From Melieria omissa (lineage: Eukaryota > Arthropoda > Insecta > Diptera > Ulidiidae): DNA of 64,000 nt. The position numbers were made by a program, and so were the translations under genes. The DNA is taken from assembly GCA_963971225.1 (NCBI GenBank), contig OZ020267.1:94911648-94975647 (forward strand), read 5' to 3'. A model generated the notes under the pieces. The model was not told where the DNA came from, did no database searches, and saw only the letters and a list, made by a program, of their open reading frames with translations. Each line of letters begins with the position of its first letter. Within the stretch, counting starts at the first letter, position 1. This document shows, piece after piece, positions 31,473 to 43,386 of this stretch.

Positions 31473-34400
31473 TAATTGCAGATCGAATATGATGGTTTAG
31501 AAAAGGAAACAGAATGTTGTATTAGATTAGTTGATAGACGGATTATTGAGAGGTGATCTTAAAACTCTAGTTTGAAGATAAATAAAGTACGAACAAATAG
31601 AAGAATAGCAGAAGCCAGAAGGCAATACTAAGTTCTGTGTCTCAAACTAAGCTCAGCTTTTTACTAAAATAAATAAAAAACTGCAAAAAGCCTCAAACCA
31701 TAAATTCTATCAAGAATCCCAAACTCCATTCAAAATGGGCATTGTAAGCCCAGTGACAATTTATTGTTGTACGTTTGTGCACAATACGTATAGGTTTCGA
31801 AACCGGATGGAACCCTAATTACTGGCAATTTATAAAAATTACGTGTAATTACATAGAAAGCCACTTTGCGTTCCACTTTGAAATGCTGTCAATAAAAAAA
31901 GAGATATCTGTGAAAATTGTTCCCTCAGACCCTTAGACTCAATGTTGCCGTATAAAAACCTCACTTGGAATCAAGGTGTTTTTGCCACATCTTCCAGTCA
32001 CCTGTAAAGTACAAACTTTGGGAAGCTAAAAAATTGTGGGCCAAAAACAGTCGATCGAACAGCGAGCATGCATAACTCATTCAACCACGTCAATTTTGTT
32101 GTGAGTAAATTATAATTGTGTTGAACTAAATTAGGGCCTACAGCCCTGCCTTCCTCTCTCGCGTCCTCCCCTCATTCCGCCCATTAAAACCGACAATCCA
32201 TAATGCGCGCGAGCAATGAACGTTAATGCCAGTCATTTATTTGTGGTTGGCAGTTGATATTCCCGCCGTTATTGACAATCGAAACGAAGTTAACATTTCG
32301 CCAGTGCCCCTTGCCCCCCCCCCTCGAACCGCCCACATACATATATATATTTTTACGATTATTATTATACGATTAAGTGCGACGCACGGCCGTCAAAAGT
32401 TTGAATTGGACTTTCGAGAACGCAAAAGTGTCTGCGAAGCGCTCACAAGCCGACAGCGCAAGAGATGCGCTGTTGTGCGGCTTCATGGTCATTAGAAAGT
32501 TTGCTGTCTGTTGGCAGGCACGCAGGCCACTTGCCACCAGCGTCACAAATCGCGCGCGGTGCGGCATGTGTAATGGCGGCTCGTAAACAAGGCGGCGCGG
32601 TGATTGACATGCGACTTCTGGAAGTTGCTCCGCTTCAGCTTCTTACTTGCTTTGCGCTAATTTGCGTGTTTCCATTTCATTTGTGACACGTGCTAATTTT
32701 TGCATCACCAAAAGCCAATTAAGCGCAATCGCACTCTATTTGAATGTTTAATTACGTCGACACTTGCACGGATTGGGTGAGAGTGGGAGGGTGTGTTTGT
32801 GTGTCGATGCGTGGCGTCACATTTTTATGCCGCGAAGTGAGACATTTTTGCGGGCCTGAGCGTGCTTGATTGCCTTGAAAACCGCAAATAAAATCTTTAA
32901 TAAACTAATGCACGGCTCTTTGTTGGTGCAACAGTTTTTTAGAACTAAACCAAAAAATCAAATATGACAAAAATTATATAAAATGTTTATGGCAAAAATA
33001 ATGTAATGGAACTTTTGAGTTTGACGATAATGCAACGAAATTCCCATATGGTTCAAATCTTTGATTTTATTCACTTTTGTGGCAGTGAATTTCTAACTAT
33101 TGACCAATGCTTATTTTTCACTCGCTCGCTCGAACAGCTTCTTCTTCTTCTGCTTGTTGTTTGCCTAATTCAAATCCTCACTCAAATACATTATGTTGAC
33201 GCCGGCCAGCAAGTTCGAATCTGACTCTGACCTTACAGCATTTGCCACACACCTGTGCCGTGTCGCACTCTGTTGTGTTGTTGTTGTTTTTGTGTTGCCT
33301 AGAATCTGTGTCGTTCGTCGTCCACCGGCCATGGGTACAGCGTCCACAGTCATCCGTTGTTTGTCTGCGTTTTTCTTGTTGGCAATCTTAGCGAGGACCT
33401 GTTTACAAATATTTTTCTTACCTTCATTGTTGTTTTGTGCGGCGCTCTGTGGGTCTCTATTTGTACGTCTTTTAATTGCGCTTCGGTGTTTGCTCGCAGC
33501 AGCAGCCTCGGAGAAGTCAAGGACAGCGACCAGCGCCAGCGCGACTGCCGCAAGTTCCTCTCGACTTGAAAGCACCACAACTCCACTCCACACTGCTCGT
33601 GCATTTCTTTTTATTCTCGCCGCGCTGCCGTCGCCGTCGTCTGTCTTTGCGCCAATATTTATTTACTTTTTCCGCATTTTAATGAGCAGAAAACTCCTTA
33701 CCGTTGCGACCGGCAGCGCGTCCCGCACTCCACTATTATTGTGCAATTTCTAGCAGTTGTTGTCGTTGTAGTCGTGGTCGTGGTTTCATGGCACTGTAAG
33801 TAAGATTCATGGGCAGCATAATCGCCAAGTTGTTGTTCAGGCGGCAGCGAGGCAAAACGCAAATAACGAAGAAGCAAAGGTCACGCACTGGAAGCGCCGA
33901 AGAAAATTTAATAAACACTGTCCGCGCCGCTCGGCCATTGGTGGAGGAGGCGGGGTTACGCGGGTGCAAATCGTTTATGAAAACGAAAATTAGTTTCAAT
34001 GAGGATTATTGCGCGTTGAAATGCCGTTGCAGCTGATTGTTTGGGCTGGCCATTAGCACCTTGGCCGATTCGAGACAATCCCCTAAACGCAGCTCAGTCG
34101 CGGTTCCCGGGTCCGCGGTGAAGGGAATTAATTGCGCGCTCTTGGTGAGGTGCGGCATCATTTATCATAAACGGCGTGCTGCCTAATTGCACGGCTGTCT
34201 ATCAGTTTGATGGCCTTGCTTGTCTGGCACAGGTCAGAGGTCAACTGCGAAAAGCTTTACCGAAGCAGTTAATTTGAACAGCTTGAATCACAGGACTGCA
34301 ATTAGAAGTGGTTAAACAGAAAAAATCAGAACAATCATGATATCAAAAATAAATAAAATCAGATAACTAGTCGGAGCAGAAAAAGTATATGAAACTGGAA

Positions 34401-35593
34401 CTGGAAACTGGAAACAATTCAACTGCACCTATTTTAAATTTAATCTAAATTGTCAAAAAGTCTGAGATTTTTGGACTTAAATATTAACAGTGTTCAATTC
34501 TAAGCCTCAGGTTTGATCTACTGTTGAGTAGATCTCCTGCAGATACGGATACTTGCGACTTTTAGTTGGAATAAGCACGTAGGTAGTATTGATTGCAATT
34601 CCGAAACCCCGTTTTTTTTCGAAAATTAATATATTTCTTTAGGGAACTAAATTAGTCGTACTTTTCAATCAAATAAATGTATTTTCGTATTAAATACAAT
34701 TGTATGTTCTTTCTTTAAAACTAACAGCAGAATATTAATAACAAATAACATAAAATTAATGACACAAAAATGCATATAATTGCCATAGTACCTAATGAGC
34801 CTGCTGACAGCATCTCTGAATACATCTCTCTGGTTCAATACTAGTAGATTAAATGGTATGTAAATCTTACATACTATTTGAAAGTATTGGCCACTGTTCC
34901 CGCCATTTAAAAATATATTAGTCAAATTCTGTACGAAAAATATCAATAATTCAAGTTCCTCTATAGCTTTAAACCTCAAATAAAACTTTTATAACAGCTG
35001 TTTCTTTCTTTAATCCTCTTATTAATACCCTTTTCCCTGTGTGTTGTAAATGTGACAAGTCACACTGATATAAACAAGTTAAACTTTTAAGATTTTACGA
35101 AGTTCTGTTTTTACTTTTCTTTAAAGATTTCGTTTTTGGTAACGTACACCTGCTCACGCTCCTGATTTTAGCTAAAGGCCAAATTTTATTGAAAAAGTTC
35201 CAAAACAAAGCTGGTTTGTACAAAGTATTCGTACACAACCATAGCTATTGTTGCACTGAAACTTATTCAAACGCCACAGGCAGTATGCAATTTTTTTTAG
35301 TACTAAATAAGAACTAAGGTTACAAGAGCAAAAAGTAAGCAATTTTTATGTTTTGATTTCGGAATCGGATTTTGTCAATGCTGGGATTTTTCCGGACTGC
35401 AATTGTCCGGTTTTGCGGAATTTCAGGATCTTAGAATTGAAATCCCTAGTGGGTAGGTTTTAGTGGCCCTATGAGCCCTGTTCTTTCAATATGTGTTACA
35501 ACACACACACTCCGAATCCGAACGGCGGTTGGTAGTTGACAGTTTTCTTCAACACTTGGAGTTCCAAGAGTGCACTTGGATTAAGTAAGAAAC
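31473..35593. other. Non-coding stretch
   Basis: AT-rich, with GC-richer patches at about 32.1-32.7 and 33.2-34.1 kb. The longest frame is 186 codons at 33193-33753; it has no motif and overlaps a 142-codon frame on the other strand. No bounded repeat was identified. Confidence 0.45.
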
Positions 35594-35596
35594 AAT

Positions 35597-35845
35597 TCTG
35601 TGGTCAAAAGCAATAACCGCCTAAGTCGAAAATTGTTGTTTCGAGCAATCTCGTTTCAAAGTTTTAGCGCGTAGTATGTTCATTATGAGAATGCGAATAG
35701 GTTTTTATTAATAACTTATTTTATTTTAAAGTTACAAACTCCCCAATTTTACACAAACGTAGAGAACAGTCAAGGGAACGTGGTGGCATCCATAACTCAA
35801 TTTCTTCTTAATTCGACTTAAGCGGTTATTGCTTTTGACCACAGA
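35597..35845. mobile_element. Short inverted-repeat element (MITE-like), copy 2
   Basis: The 33-nt arm at 35597-35629 (TCTGTGG to AAGTCGA) returns inverted at 35813-35845 with one mismatch. Perfect pairing extends about two to three bases outside and one inside. Total length is 249 bp against 247 bp for the copy at 516-762, and 27 of 33 arm bases agree between copies. The centres look unrelated by eye. No target duplication was resolved. Confidence 0.65.
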
Positions 35846-35848
35846 ATT

Positions 35849-38276
35849 AATACAATATTGTTTCAATAATAAACTGATTTTGGCCCCAGGCAAGGAAGCT
35901 CGATTTTCTGCGAACATGTGTATGTGCGTGTGTACAATACGTTGGGTTTGGTTCATTAATTAATCGGTACAAGTTGCCTAAAGTTAGCTTAAATCAGACA
36001 GACGGCTTGTCGGTTGCTCGACTAGAAAACTTGGAGCCTCTAAGCGTCATTGGGATGTCCCAAGAGGGTGGGAAGAGGCTCCGTTATCCAGTGTTCTATA
36101 AACGCGATGTTTCCAGTGCTACAAAACCTGCTAACTGTGTCCGTATCATCAAACATGCTGGCGCATAGAGGGCTGTGTACGTCACAGTTTAGTTTCGTTA
36201 GTCGAAGTGTTACACAGACTCCTCCTCATCTTTGCAACTGCAAAGATGTCCAAAGCTTTGTTAAAAATTATCTGAAGGAAAAATAGTTTTAGAGGTTTTA
36301 ATGTTACGTTTGAAGTAAGTACCTTTACCGCTTCTTTGGTCATCGTAGCTTATGCGTCCCAGCCCAGTGGCGGTACCCAAGTCAATGCAGTCATTCTTCT
36401 ACGTCAGCTGATGCTTCTTTGACTTAAAAACTATCATTTAAATTACAATCACAATAAACATACTGACAACCATTGAAACCCATTAAACTCAAATTCGATA
36501 TTCCAGAAAAACAAATATGTATATATAATCGCCTTCTAAGCTTAAGCAGTATTTCCAGTATTTATTTAAAGATCTAACTTGCTTATGTATTTCTCTTTGC
36601 AGAACAAATCATGATTGTGCGACCATGCAGATAAAAATTATGAATACGAAAATATCCTTTTGGGTAGTTCTGCTGGTAAGAAAAATATTATGAAAAACAA
36701 TAATAAATAGTAACGAATGCCACAAATTCACTTTACACGTTACAATTTGCATTTGCGCACAACGACCAGGTGTGGAATTGTGAAAATTGTGGAATACTGA
36801 TTGAAATACCACCGACCAGCGTTTCTTAACTTTGACCGAACAACAGTGTGATCCAATTTGGATTAAAACCAATTTGGACTAATAACAACGAACACTCGAA
36901 GCGTCAAATGTTCACTTGCAACAACACATTTTCGAAATGTATACATAAAGTTACCATTTACCAAATACATCAAATCATTCAGTTGTTTGATTAACCGTAG
37001 ATTAGAGTTAATCCATTTTTTAATTTGAACTAAGGACACCACCACCTAACCTAACCTAAGGACACCACTAAGAAATTATTTATTGAATTTATGAGTAATT
37101 AGTAGCAATTTTTAGGGGAATGCAATTTTGAAGCATTTTATGTGTTATTATTTTTAAGTATGTGTGTATATTAAAAATAATCTCGTTGTTTGATTGTTTT
37201 TTTTTTTTGTTTTGTTTTTTTCAATAAACCCTTATGAAAACAAATAAACGAAATCAGCGTGGAGAGAACACAAGTGTAGAGTTCACCAAATGTGCGCGCG
37301 ACTTTTTAACTCACCCTGAGTGTTAAGCAACAAAATAACATTTAATACAAATGTAATGCATTAAAATTGCCACCGTTCAACCTCCAGCTGTCCAATGAGA
37401 AGTGCAGAAAACATCATAAAAATAAAAAAGGTCATTTATTTTGCCGCTTGCTTCGCATTCGCAGCAGCGCCGCGCCCACACAATCGCACAGCAGCAACAA
37501 AATGCAGACAACAGCGCCGTTAAAAGTTAATCCTGGTTGATTGCCGGCCACCTATTGTCATTGCCATTGTTTGCAACTCCATTTTCATTCAATTGGCCGG
37601 TGGTGTGGCCGGGTTGAGGCTCGTTTTCTGTCTCTCTCACACACACGCGAGTGCCCGTACACATTGCATTTTTGACATTACAAACGGCGATTTATGTGGG
37701 TTCTCAAAACAATTTAAAAAAAAAATTGTAGGTAAATTAGAAAATCAAGCACTTTATTGGGAGATGTGAAATCAATTCGGGCCTCGAAGGCCTTCAATAA
37801 ATTTATTGTTCATTGAATGCTGTCGAGAAAAGGCATACGGGATAGAAAACATGAAAATTAAGCGACCCAAGCTGGGAAAATTTAGTTTCACATTTATTTG
37901 TGAAGCACGAGACTATAAGTCACCTCCTTTGTTACTGCTTCTAGCGTCGTTCTTTTTCGATAACATGAGACATGATAGGAATTTTTCACGAACCAAATTG
38001 ACTTACATATGCGCTCCAGCTACTCGCAATATGGGCACATAACTTTTGGTGGTATCTCGATGGGCCTATTTATGGCCTAAGTAATTCTTTCGGTGTCTCT
38101 CTCAAGGTCTCGTTTATAAAAGCCACTTACCGAGCCTAACCAATGCTATTCTAACTTAAAGGTGAGTGCGCGCCAACAAATACCCACAACCCAATAAAAC
38201 ACTACCCACATACCCAAACAAAGAGAAGTGGAATAACATATAATATATCGAATGAAGACTCAATTGACATCTACAA
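35849..38276. other. Non-coding stretch
   Basis: No gene supported. Contains repeated CCTAA words with AAGGACACCAC on both sides near 37033-37068 and a T-run near 37197. The CCTAA words resemble insect telomere repeats but are far too few. Confidence 0.5.
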
Positions 38277-38279
38277 GGA

Positions 38280-38776
38280 TGGTTCTAAATTACGACCACC
38301 TTGCTGTTCTTTGGTGCATGATCACCGGAAAAGCCCACTGCTTTGACTGTTCCTCGGTCTCTGGTGTGCAGTGATGGGGTCTATGTTTCATCCACGGCTA
38401 CGAAGCGGTGCAAAAACGTCTTTGAAGTGGAGCAATCGCGGCACCCATCGCGCGGATAGCTTTTTCAAATATTCATGCAAAATGTGGTGTGCCCACTCAG
38501 TTAAATGTCTACAGGTTCAGCCACCTCACGCACTTTCATTTTCCGTTCGTTCAATATAATTCCATACTCCTAATTAACAATTTCTGGCGTGAAAACCTCT
38601 TTTGGGCGACCTGAACGTTTGGCGTCTCTTGTGCGGAAATCGATAAACCAAAACTTAACCATTAAAATTTATGTTTCAGAGTTTCTATAGTCTTTATCAA
38701 GCCTTTCCTTGGTTTTGGTGATGGTTTCTAGGCAAAAATTATGTTTTAGCAGCACACGAAATTCAGTTTTTTCCAT
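38280..38776 (-). pseudogene. mariner transposase N-terminal relic (irritans-type)
   Basis: From an ATG at 38776 the minus strand reads MEKTEFRVLLKHNFCLETIT, KERLDKDY, then after a stop and shifts RSGRPKEVFTPEIVN, ILNERKMKVREVAEPVDI, and FVAVDET at the position of the first catalytic aspartate. A shifted frame continues HCTPETEEQSKQW. This motif order is that of irritans-subfamily mariner transposases (Himar-like). Several stops and shifts occur, and everything after the first catalytic motif is missing. Confidence 0.7.
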
Positions 38777-38778
38777 TT

Positions 38779-41700
38779 TTGTTGAAATTCACAAAGTTGT
38801 CTGCTTTCATCGATTGTTAAACACAAAGTAAATGACGCATCATGCTCAAAATTTGAATGTACCCTACCAAGAGATGGGTGTTGACAGTAGCAGGGTTGCA
38901 TTTAAAGTTACTACGCGAGAAATTAAAAAAGCCACTGACTTCTCAACTGCCCTCGTAGAAAATAGAATAGGTTTTCTTGCCATTGACAACCCTATCTCGT
39001 CGATTAAACATGCTTCCAAACAGCTATGCTTTATATTTAAGAGGCAAACAATATCTCAATGGAAGCACTATCAGATAAACCTGGTCATCCTTAAAAAGAG
39101 GCGATCAAGACATCTACTCGAAATCGAAATTCCATCAGCTCACAGGGCAATGTTTATGAGGAGGCACACTAAGACACTGGTCTTGCCACACATCGTTGCT
39201 AAGAAGAACAAGAAACGTTCTTGCACTTTATGTGCCAAGTCCGTCTCTGGCTAGCAGAATACTAGAATTCCTAGGATTCTCTTCCTGTCTAATCAAGCTT
39301 TCAGTTCTATATATCAGGAAGATTCCCATTCCCATCCCTTTGTGTTTAACTGAGTTTTTTCAGATGGCTGCCACTTTACCATAACCTAACCTAATGTTTG
39401 CGTGGTTTCGCATAGCGATTATCTGCGCAATCTAAAAAATTGCAATGCCTTTTGTCGGCCCATTTGAAGCCTCAAAATTAAGCGCTAACGATTTAAGCTA
39501 GTAATTTCTACCACGTACGCACATACGTTGAAACTGCATAACTTTTGTTATTGTTTTTTTTAATTTCATTGTGCTTGTACTTCAATTGACTTTTCGCATT
39601 TCATGCCAAAATACAGGCTTGTCGGTTTTTCATGTGTTATCGCTTAGCAAAGTTCCATTGCAAATTTAAATAAGAATACTTCGACACGAAAAACCCCGTT
39701 CAATAAAATACGAATATATTATTTTTTGCACAACAACGCCGTGGTCGATTTAAATGTTTAACAACTCCATTGCAAGCCGTGCCGTGCACTTTACAACAGC
39801 GCAACAATGCATCAGCAGCAATGCTGCCTGCCGAAATATTCGAATGGCTTACGAGTTGAATTTTTATTTAAATGTAAAAAAGTTTTCGCTACAAAAAGAC
39901 TACTGTGGCGATTTTGAAATATTTTGCAAAACGTAACAAAAACAAACGAATGGATATTATGCGCATTTTTAACTGATCCGAGCGACAAAAAGTATGCATT
40001 TGCGTTCCAAGTTCGGGGCACGCGGGGTCAACTGGCAGCACAATCAATGCGCTGCGAATCGCCACGCTTCGATGGCATTCGAAACGGATTGGCCGCAATT
40101 TGCTGCCTTTTTCGGCTTCGGCTCCGGCTTTGCGTAACCATTACTTCTATGCTTAATTACCGAAATCTATCTAAACGCATTAAAAAGTTGGTGTGCGCGC
40201 GCCTGCAATTACTTTTGCGACTTGGGCGCTGGGCAACTTTTGACGCTTTGTCGGTTTTGTGCGTTAGTTGGCAACTTTCTTGCTGGCGCTTTGTGTGCTT
40301 TAAACTTTGAACTCGCCTTTTTGCTGCCTTTGCGGAAGTTTCAATGGCCTTTCGACGCCGCCTGCGCGTCGTGCTTCTTGCGGCCGGACGGCGCTCGTCG
40401 CTGCTGTGTTTTGACAATTTCGTTAATTTTTCAAAATGATAAATTAATTTGGCAATTGCAGCTGAAATTGCGCAAACAAACAAACCAACCAACCGACGAG
40501 CCGTCAACTTGCCCTCAGCCAAAAAGCCAGCCCGCCTTCACGCGTCTGTGGCGCTTTGGTCAACGGTCGGCGCTCGACAACCAACCGACCCACCGCTCCC
40601 ACCGCTCCCACCGCTTTGACTAGCCAAGCGTCGTCGGACAAATGAAGTCGGCGGGAAAGCGCAGACGCAGGCGTCAGGAAACTAGCGTGTTTTGTTTTGT
40701 TGTGTCCGCAGGAAATGCGGAAATAAATTACAATTGCCGAGGAGTAATGCTTTAATTTTTTTTCGCAATTTCTTGAATGTTTTCGTTGGTGTTCTTGGGT
40801 CTTTGTCAATCGTGGTTGTTGCATGCGCTACGCGTAATGGTCAACTGCCAATGATTTTCGTTTTGAAAATTAAAAAGGAAAATTAATCACTTGTGCCTTG
40901 TGGCAGCGGGTATAATGAGCCCTATCCATTTGCTGTAATTAATTCTCGACTTTTTCGCGGCGCCTGCCCACGGGGGCGTAGCGGAGAGGCAGCCAAGTTG
41001 TACAAGTTGTAGAATACACGATTCACTAAAGGCGAGCGGTCAGGTCAACTTCAGTTCAACTTGATGCCAATTGTAGGTTTTGCTCCTTTGCTTCCTTCGC
41101 AATGCGCAGTCAGTGAAGACAAGTATGCAAATGTGAGCGGGAATTTCCATTTCTGTGCATCAATCACAATTACCGATTTCTCAAAGTTGCGTCAAACCGC
41201 ACCGACACCTGATTGCTGCACGCCAGGTGCGCAGCATTCGCGGAGGACACAAACATATTTATTCCGCTCATGCTTGTTAAGCAAATTTCAGATAAAACTT
41301 GAATCGACATTTTGACATTTTGAAAAACATTCGAGGCAATAATGTTCTTCAACGAAGCTTCAACTAATAGAATTGTTTTTGTTTATTGACATTTCGCTTT
41401 GTCGTGGTTAGAACACACGACCGTCCGACTTGTGGTGCAACAAAAAGCACTAAACCAAAACTGCAAAACATAAACATTTGTAAAAAAGATTATTCGTGCT
41501 GGGCGAAACGTAAAATCAAAAACACTTTAAAATTTTCCCAATAATTAGAAAACGTTTATCCGGGCATCTGAGTATTATTGCAGAATCGTTACTAACTTAA
41601 GGCTATTCTAAAAATTTGAAAACAAATAAACTTCAAGTATTGATTGAAAAACTTTCATAAAAATTTTCCCGATTTTTTTAATTCACACATAAAATTAGCA

Positions 41701-42449
41701 ACAACAATTCAACTTTTCTATTTTTTAATAATTTCTTCTACTTTTCTTCTTTCAAATTTTTAATAAAATTAAATATCAAAAACACAAACATGTCACAGAG
41801 GAAAAAATTCCGTATGGAAAACATAAAAAAATAACTATGAGTATGTATGACTCGGTACTAACCCACTTATTTTTCCCTTACTTACACTCTGACACAGTCG
41901 GTCACAGTCACAAAAGTTAGTAGTCCTTTACTTTTTAACAAAAATATGTTCGTAAATGAAAATTTTCACTTATGTACATGGCTCATGATGTATTAACCGG
42001 TTGTATATCTGACAGTCACATTAATAAAGTTTTCATTTTTTTTTAATAAATTGTAGCTTCAATGAAATCAACGATTTTCGTTCGCATATTTTCAATGATT
42101 CTTCTCATTATCTCATTGTACTCAAATTACATTATCTCAGTATACGTATGGACCTGACTAAATATATATTTTAGTCCGAGTCTGAGAAAGAAAAAGCCAT
42201 CGCACGGGTCCTTTCCATTACTGTTCGCTGATCTATTCACCGTATTCGTGATATATTTTTAACCAAAATCAAAACGATTTCGGTAAGTACGAAGTATAAC
42301 TGAATCGTCTTTTCAAGCCTTTTCAAAACTTGCTGACCCGCACAAAATCCAAGAGTGAAAATTACAATCAAGATTTATCAAACAAAACGCGTTCGTAAAC
42401 ACAATTTATTGATTGAATTGAGTTCTTTCTAGTGCTTGATGTGACGCGA
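38779..42449. other. Non-coding stretch
   Basis: A 140-codon frame at 38832-39254 ends in KKRSCTLCAKS and is unassigned. GC-rich DNA at about 40.0-40.9 kb yields only conflicting frames. No gene is supported. Confidence 0.45.
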
Positions 42450-42705
42450 GAGTTGGCAGGAAAGGGCGGGGGAGGGGACCTACAGTTTAACACCGAATTC
42501 GAACGTCAATTGTTTTTCTTTCACACTTGGAGGTTTTGCCATTGTCTGCCAAATGCGCAGTTGTGCGATGCCTGTTGTCATCTGCTTCATATGGATAGCG
42601 ATAGAAGTAGATAAGCGTTTCACCAGCTTGAGCTAGGAATCGAACGTAGGGCCTCGGTATGAGAAGTCAGCGCGCTACCCGCTGGACTATCAAGACCGGC
42701 TTTCT
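42450..42705 (-). mobile_element. tRNA-derived SINE, copy C (most complete)
   Basis: On the minus strand: A box TAGTCCAGCGG near 42688, B box CGTTCGATTCC near 42635 (one mismatch), the shared body, and the tail ending GTAGGTCCCCTCCCCC near 42465. It spans about 250 bp and confirms the family consensus order head-body-tail seen in pieces at 6.2-6.6 kb. Confidence 0.7.
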
Positions 42706-42765
42706 AGTACTTAATGGAACACTATGACAAACTGTTTGGCAGTCTTCATGTATAAAGTCGGCTAA

Positions 42766-43382
42766 CACTAGAACTACCGGGAGCGGTCATTTGACGGTTT
42801 TCAGTTGTTGATTAACCGTAGCTCGAAAACGGTTTAAGTTACGAATCTGGTTCTTCTTGACTTTTAATATTTTGCTCTAAGCTCAATAATCTAAAACTTT
42901 GCAATCACTGCGCCGATCTGTTCTCTTTATATCATCGATTTTACCTACTATCACCACGATTGGTCAAATGACGGTTAACTACGTAGCCATGGAAATAAAA
43001 TTATTACATTCACAAAAAAGTCTAAGATGGTACAAATTTTACAAGAACCTATGTCTTGCCTTCTGTTTTATTTTAAATTTACTACCGACTTTTATATATT
43101 TGTGAAGTTCAATGTAAAAACAAAAATGCATTATTTTACGTGTTGTGTTTGAAAGCATAGGCAGAAAGCGGCGAGACGAAATTAACTATGGTCATGAGTA
43201 GTAGCTTTACTTTTAAAATATTTGCCAAAACTATACTTTTTTACATTCAAGAACATACATGAATGTTGTTTTAATGCTTACAATGAAAAACTTCTTCAAC
43301 CGATTTCGTTAAAAGCTCTGAATACCGTCATTTGACCGCTCGTGGTGATAGTAGGTATGAGCAAAACCCGGTACTCCTGGTT
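42766..43382. mobile_element. piggyBac-like MITE with subterminal inverted repeats
   Basis: The left end CACTAGAACTACCGGG pairs loosely with the right end read inward, AACCAGGAGTACCGGG. TTAA follows on the right (43383-43386) and a mutated CTAA on the left (42762-42765). Inside, GAGCGGTCATTTGACGGT near 42781 is mirrored by ACCGTCATTTGACCGCTC near 43324, and a third, related copy lies near 42961. The CACTAGAA start matches the 8744 and 29278 MITEs. No transposase is encoded. Confidence 0.55.
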
Positions 43383-43386
43383 TTAA

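Noticed and set aside
33193..33753. 186-codon plus-strand open frame with hydrophobic stretches
   Set aside because: No ATG-context or domain support. A 142-codon frame overlaps it on the other strand and the composition follows local TTG/CTT repeats. Length is within chance for 64 kb in six frames.
37033..37068. CCTAA repeats as interstitial telomere DNA
   Set aside because: Only a few units; flies lack TTAGG telomeres, and such words are common by chance.
38832..39254. 140-codon frame ending in a CxxC motif next to the irritans mariner relic
   Set aside because: Not recognised as any transposase or host protein, and a single CxxC is not enough. Left unassigned.
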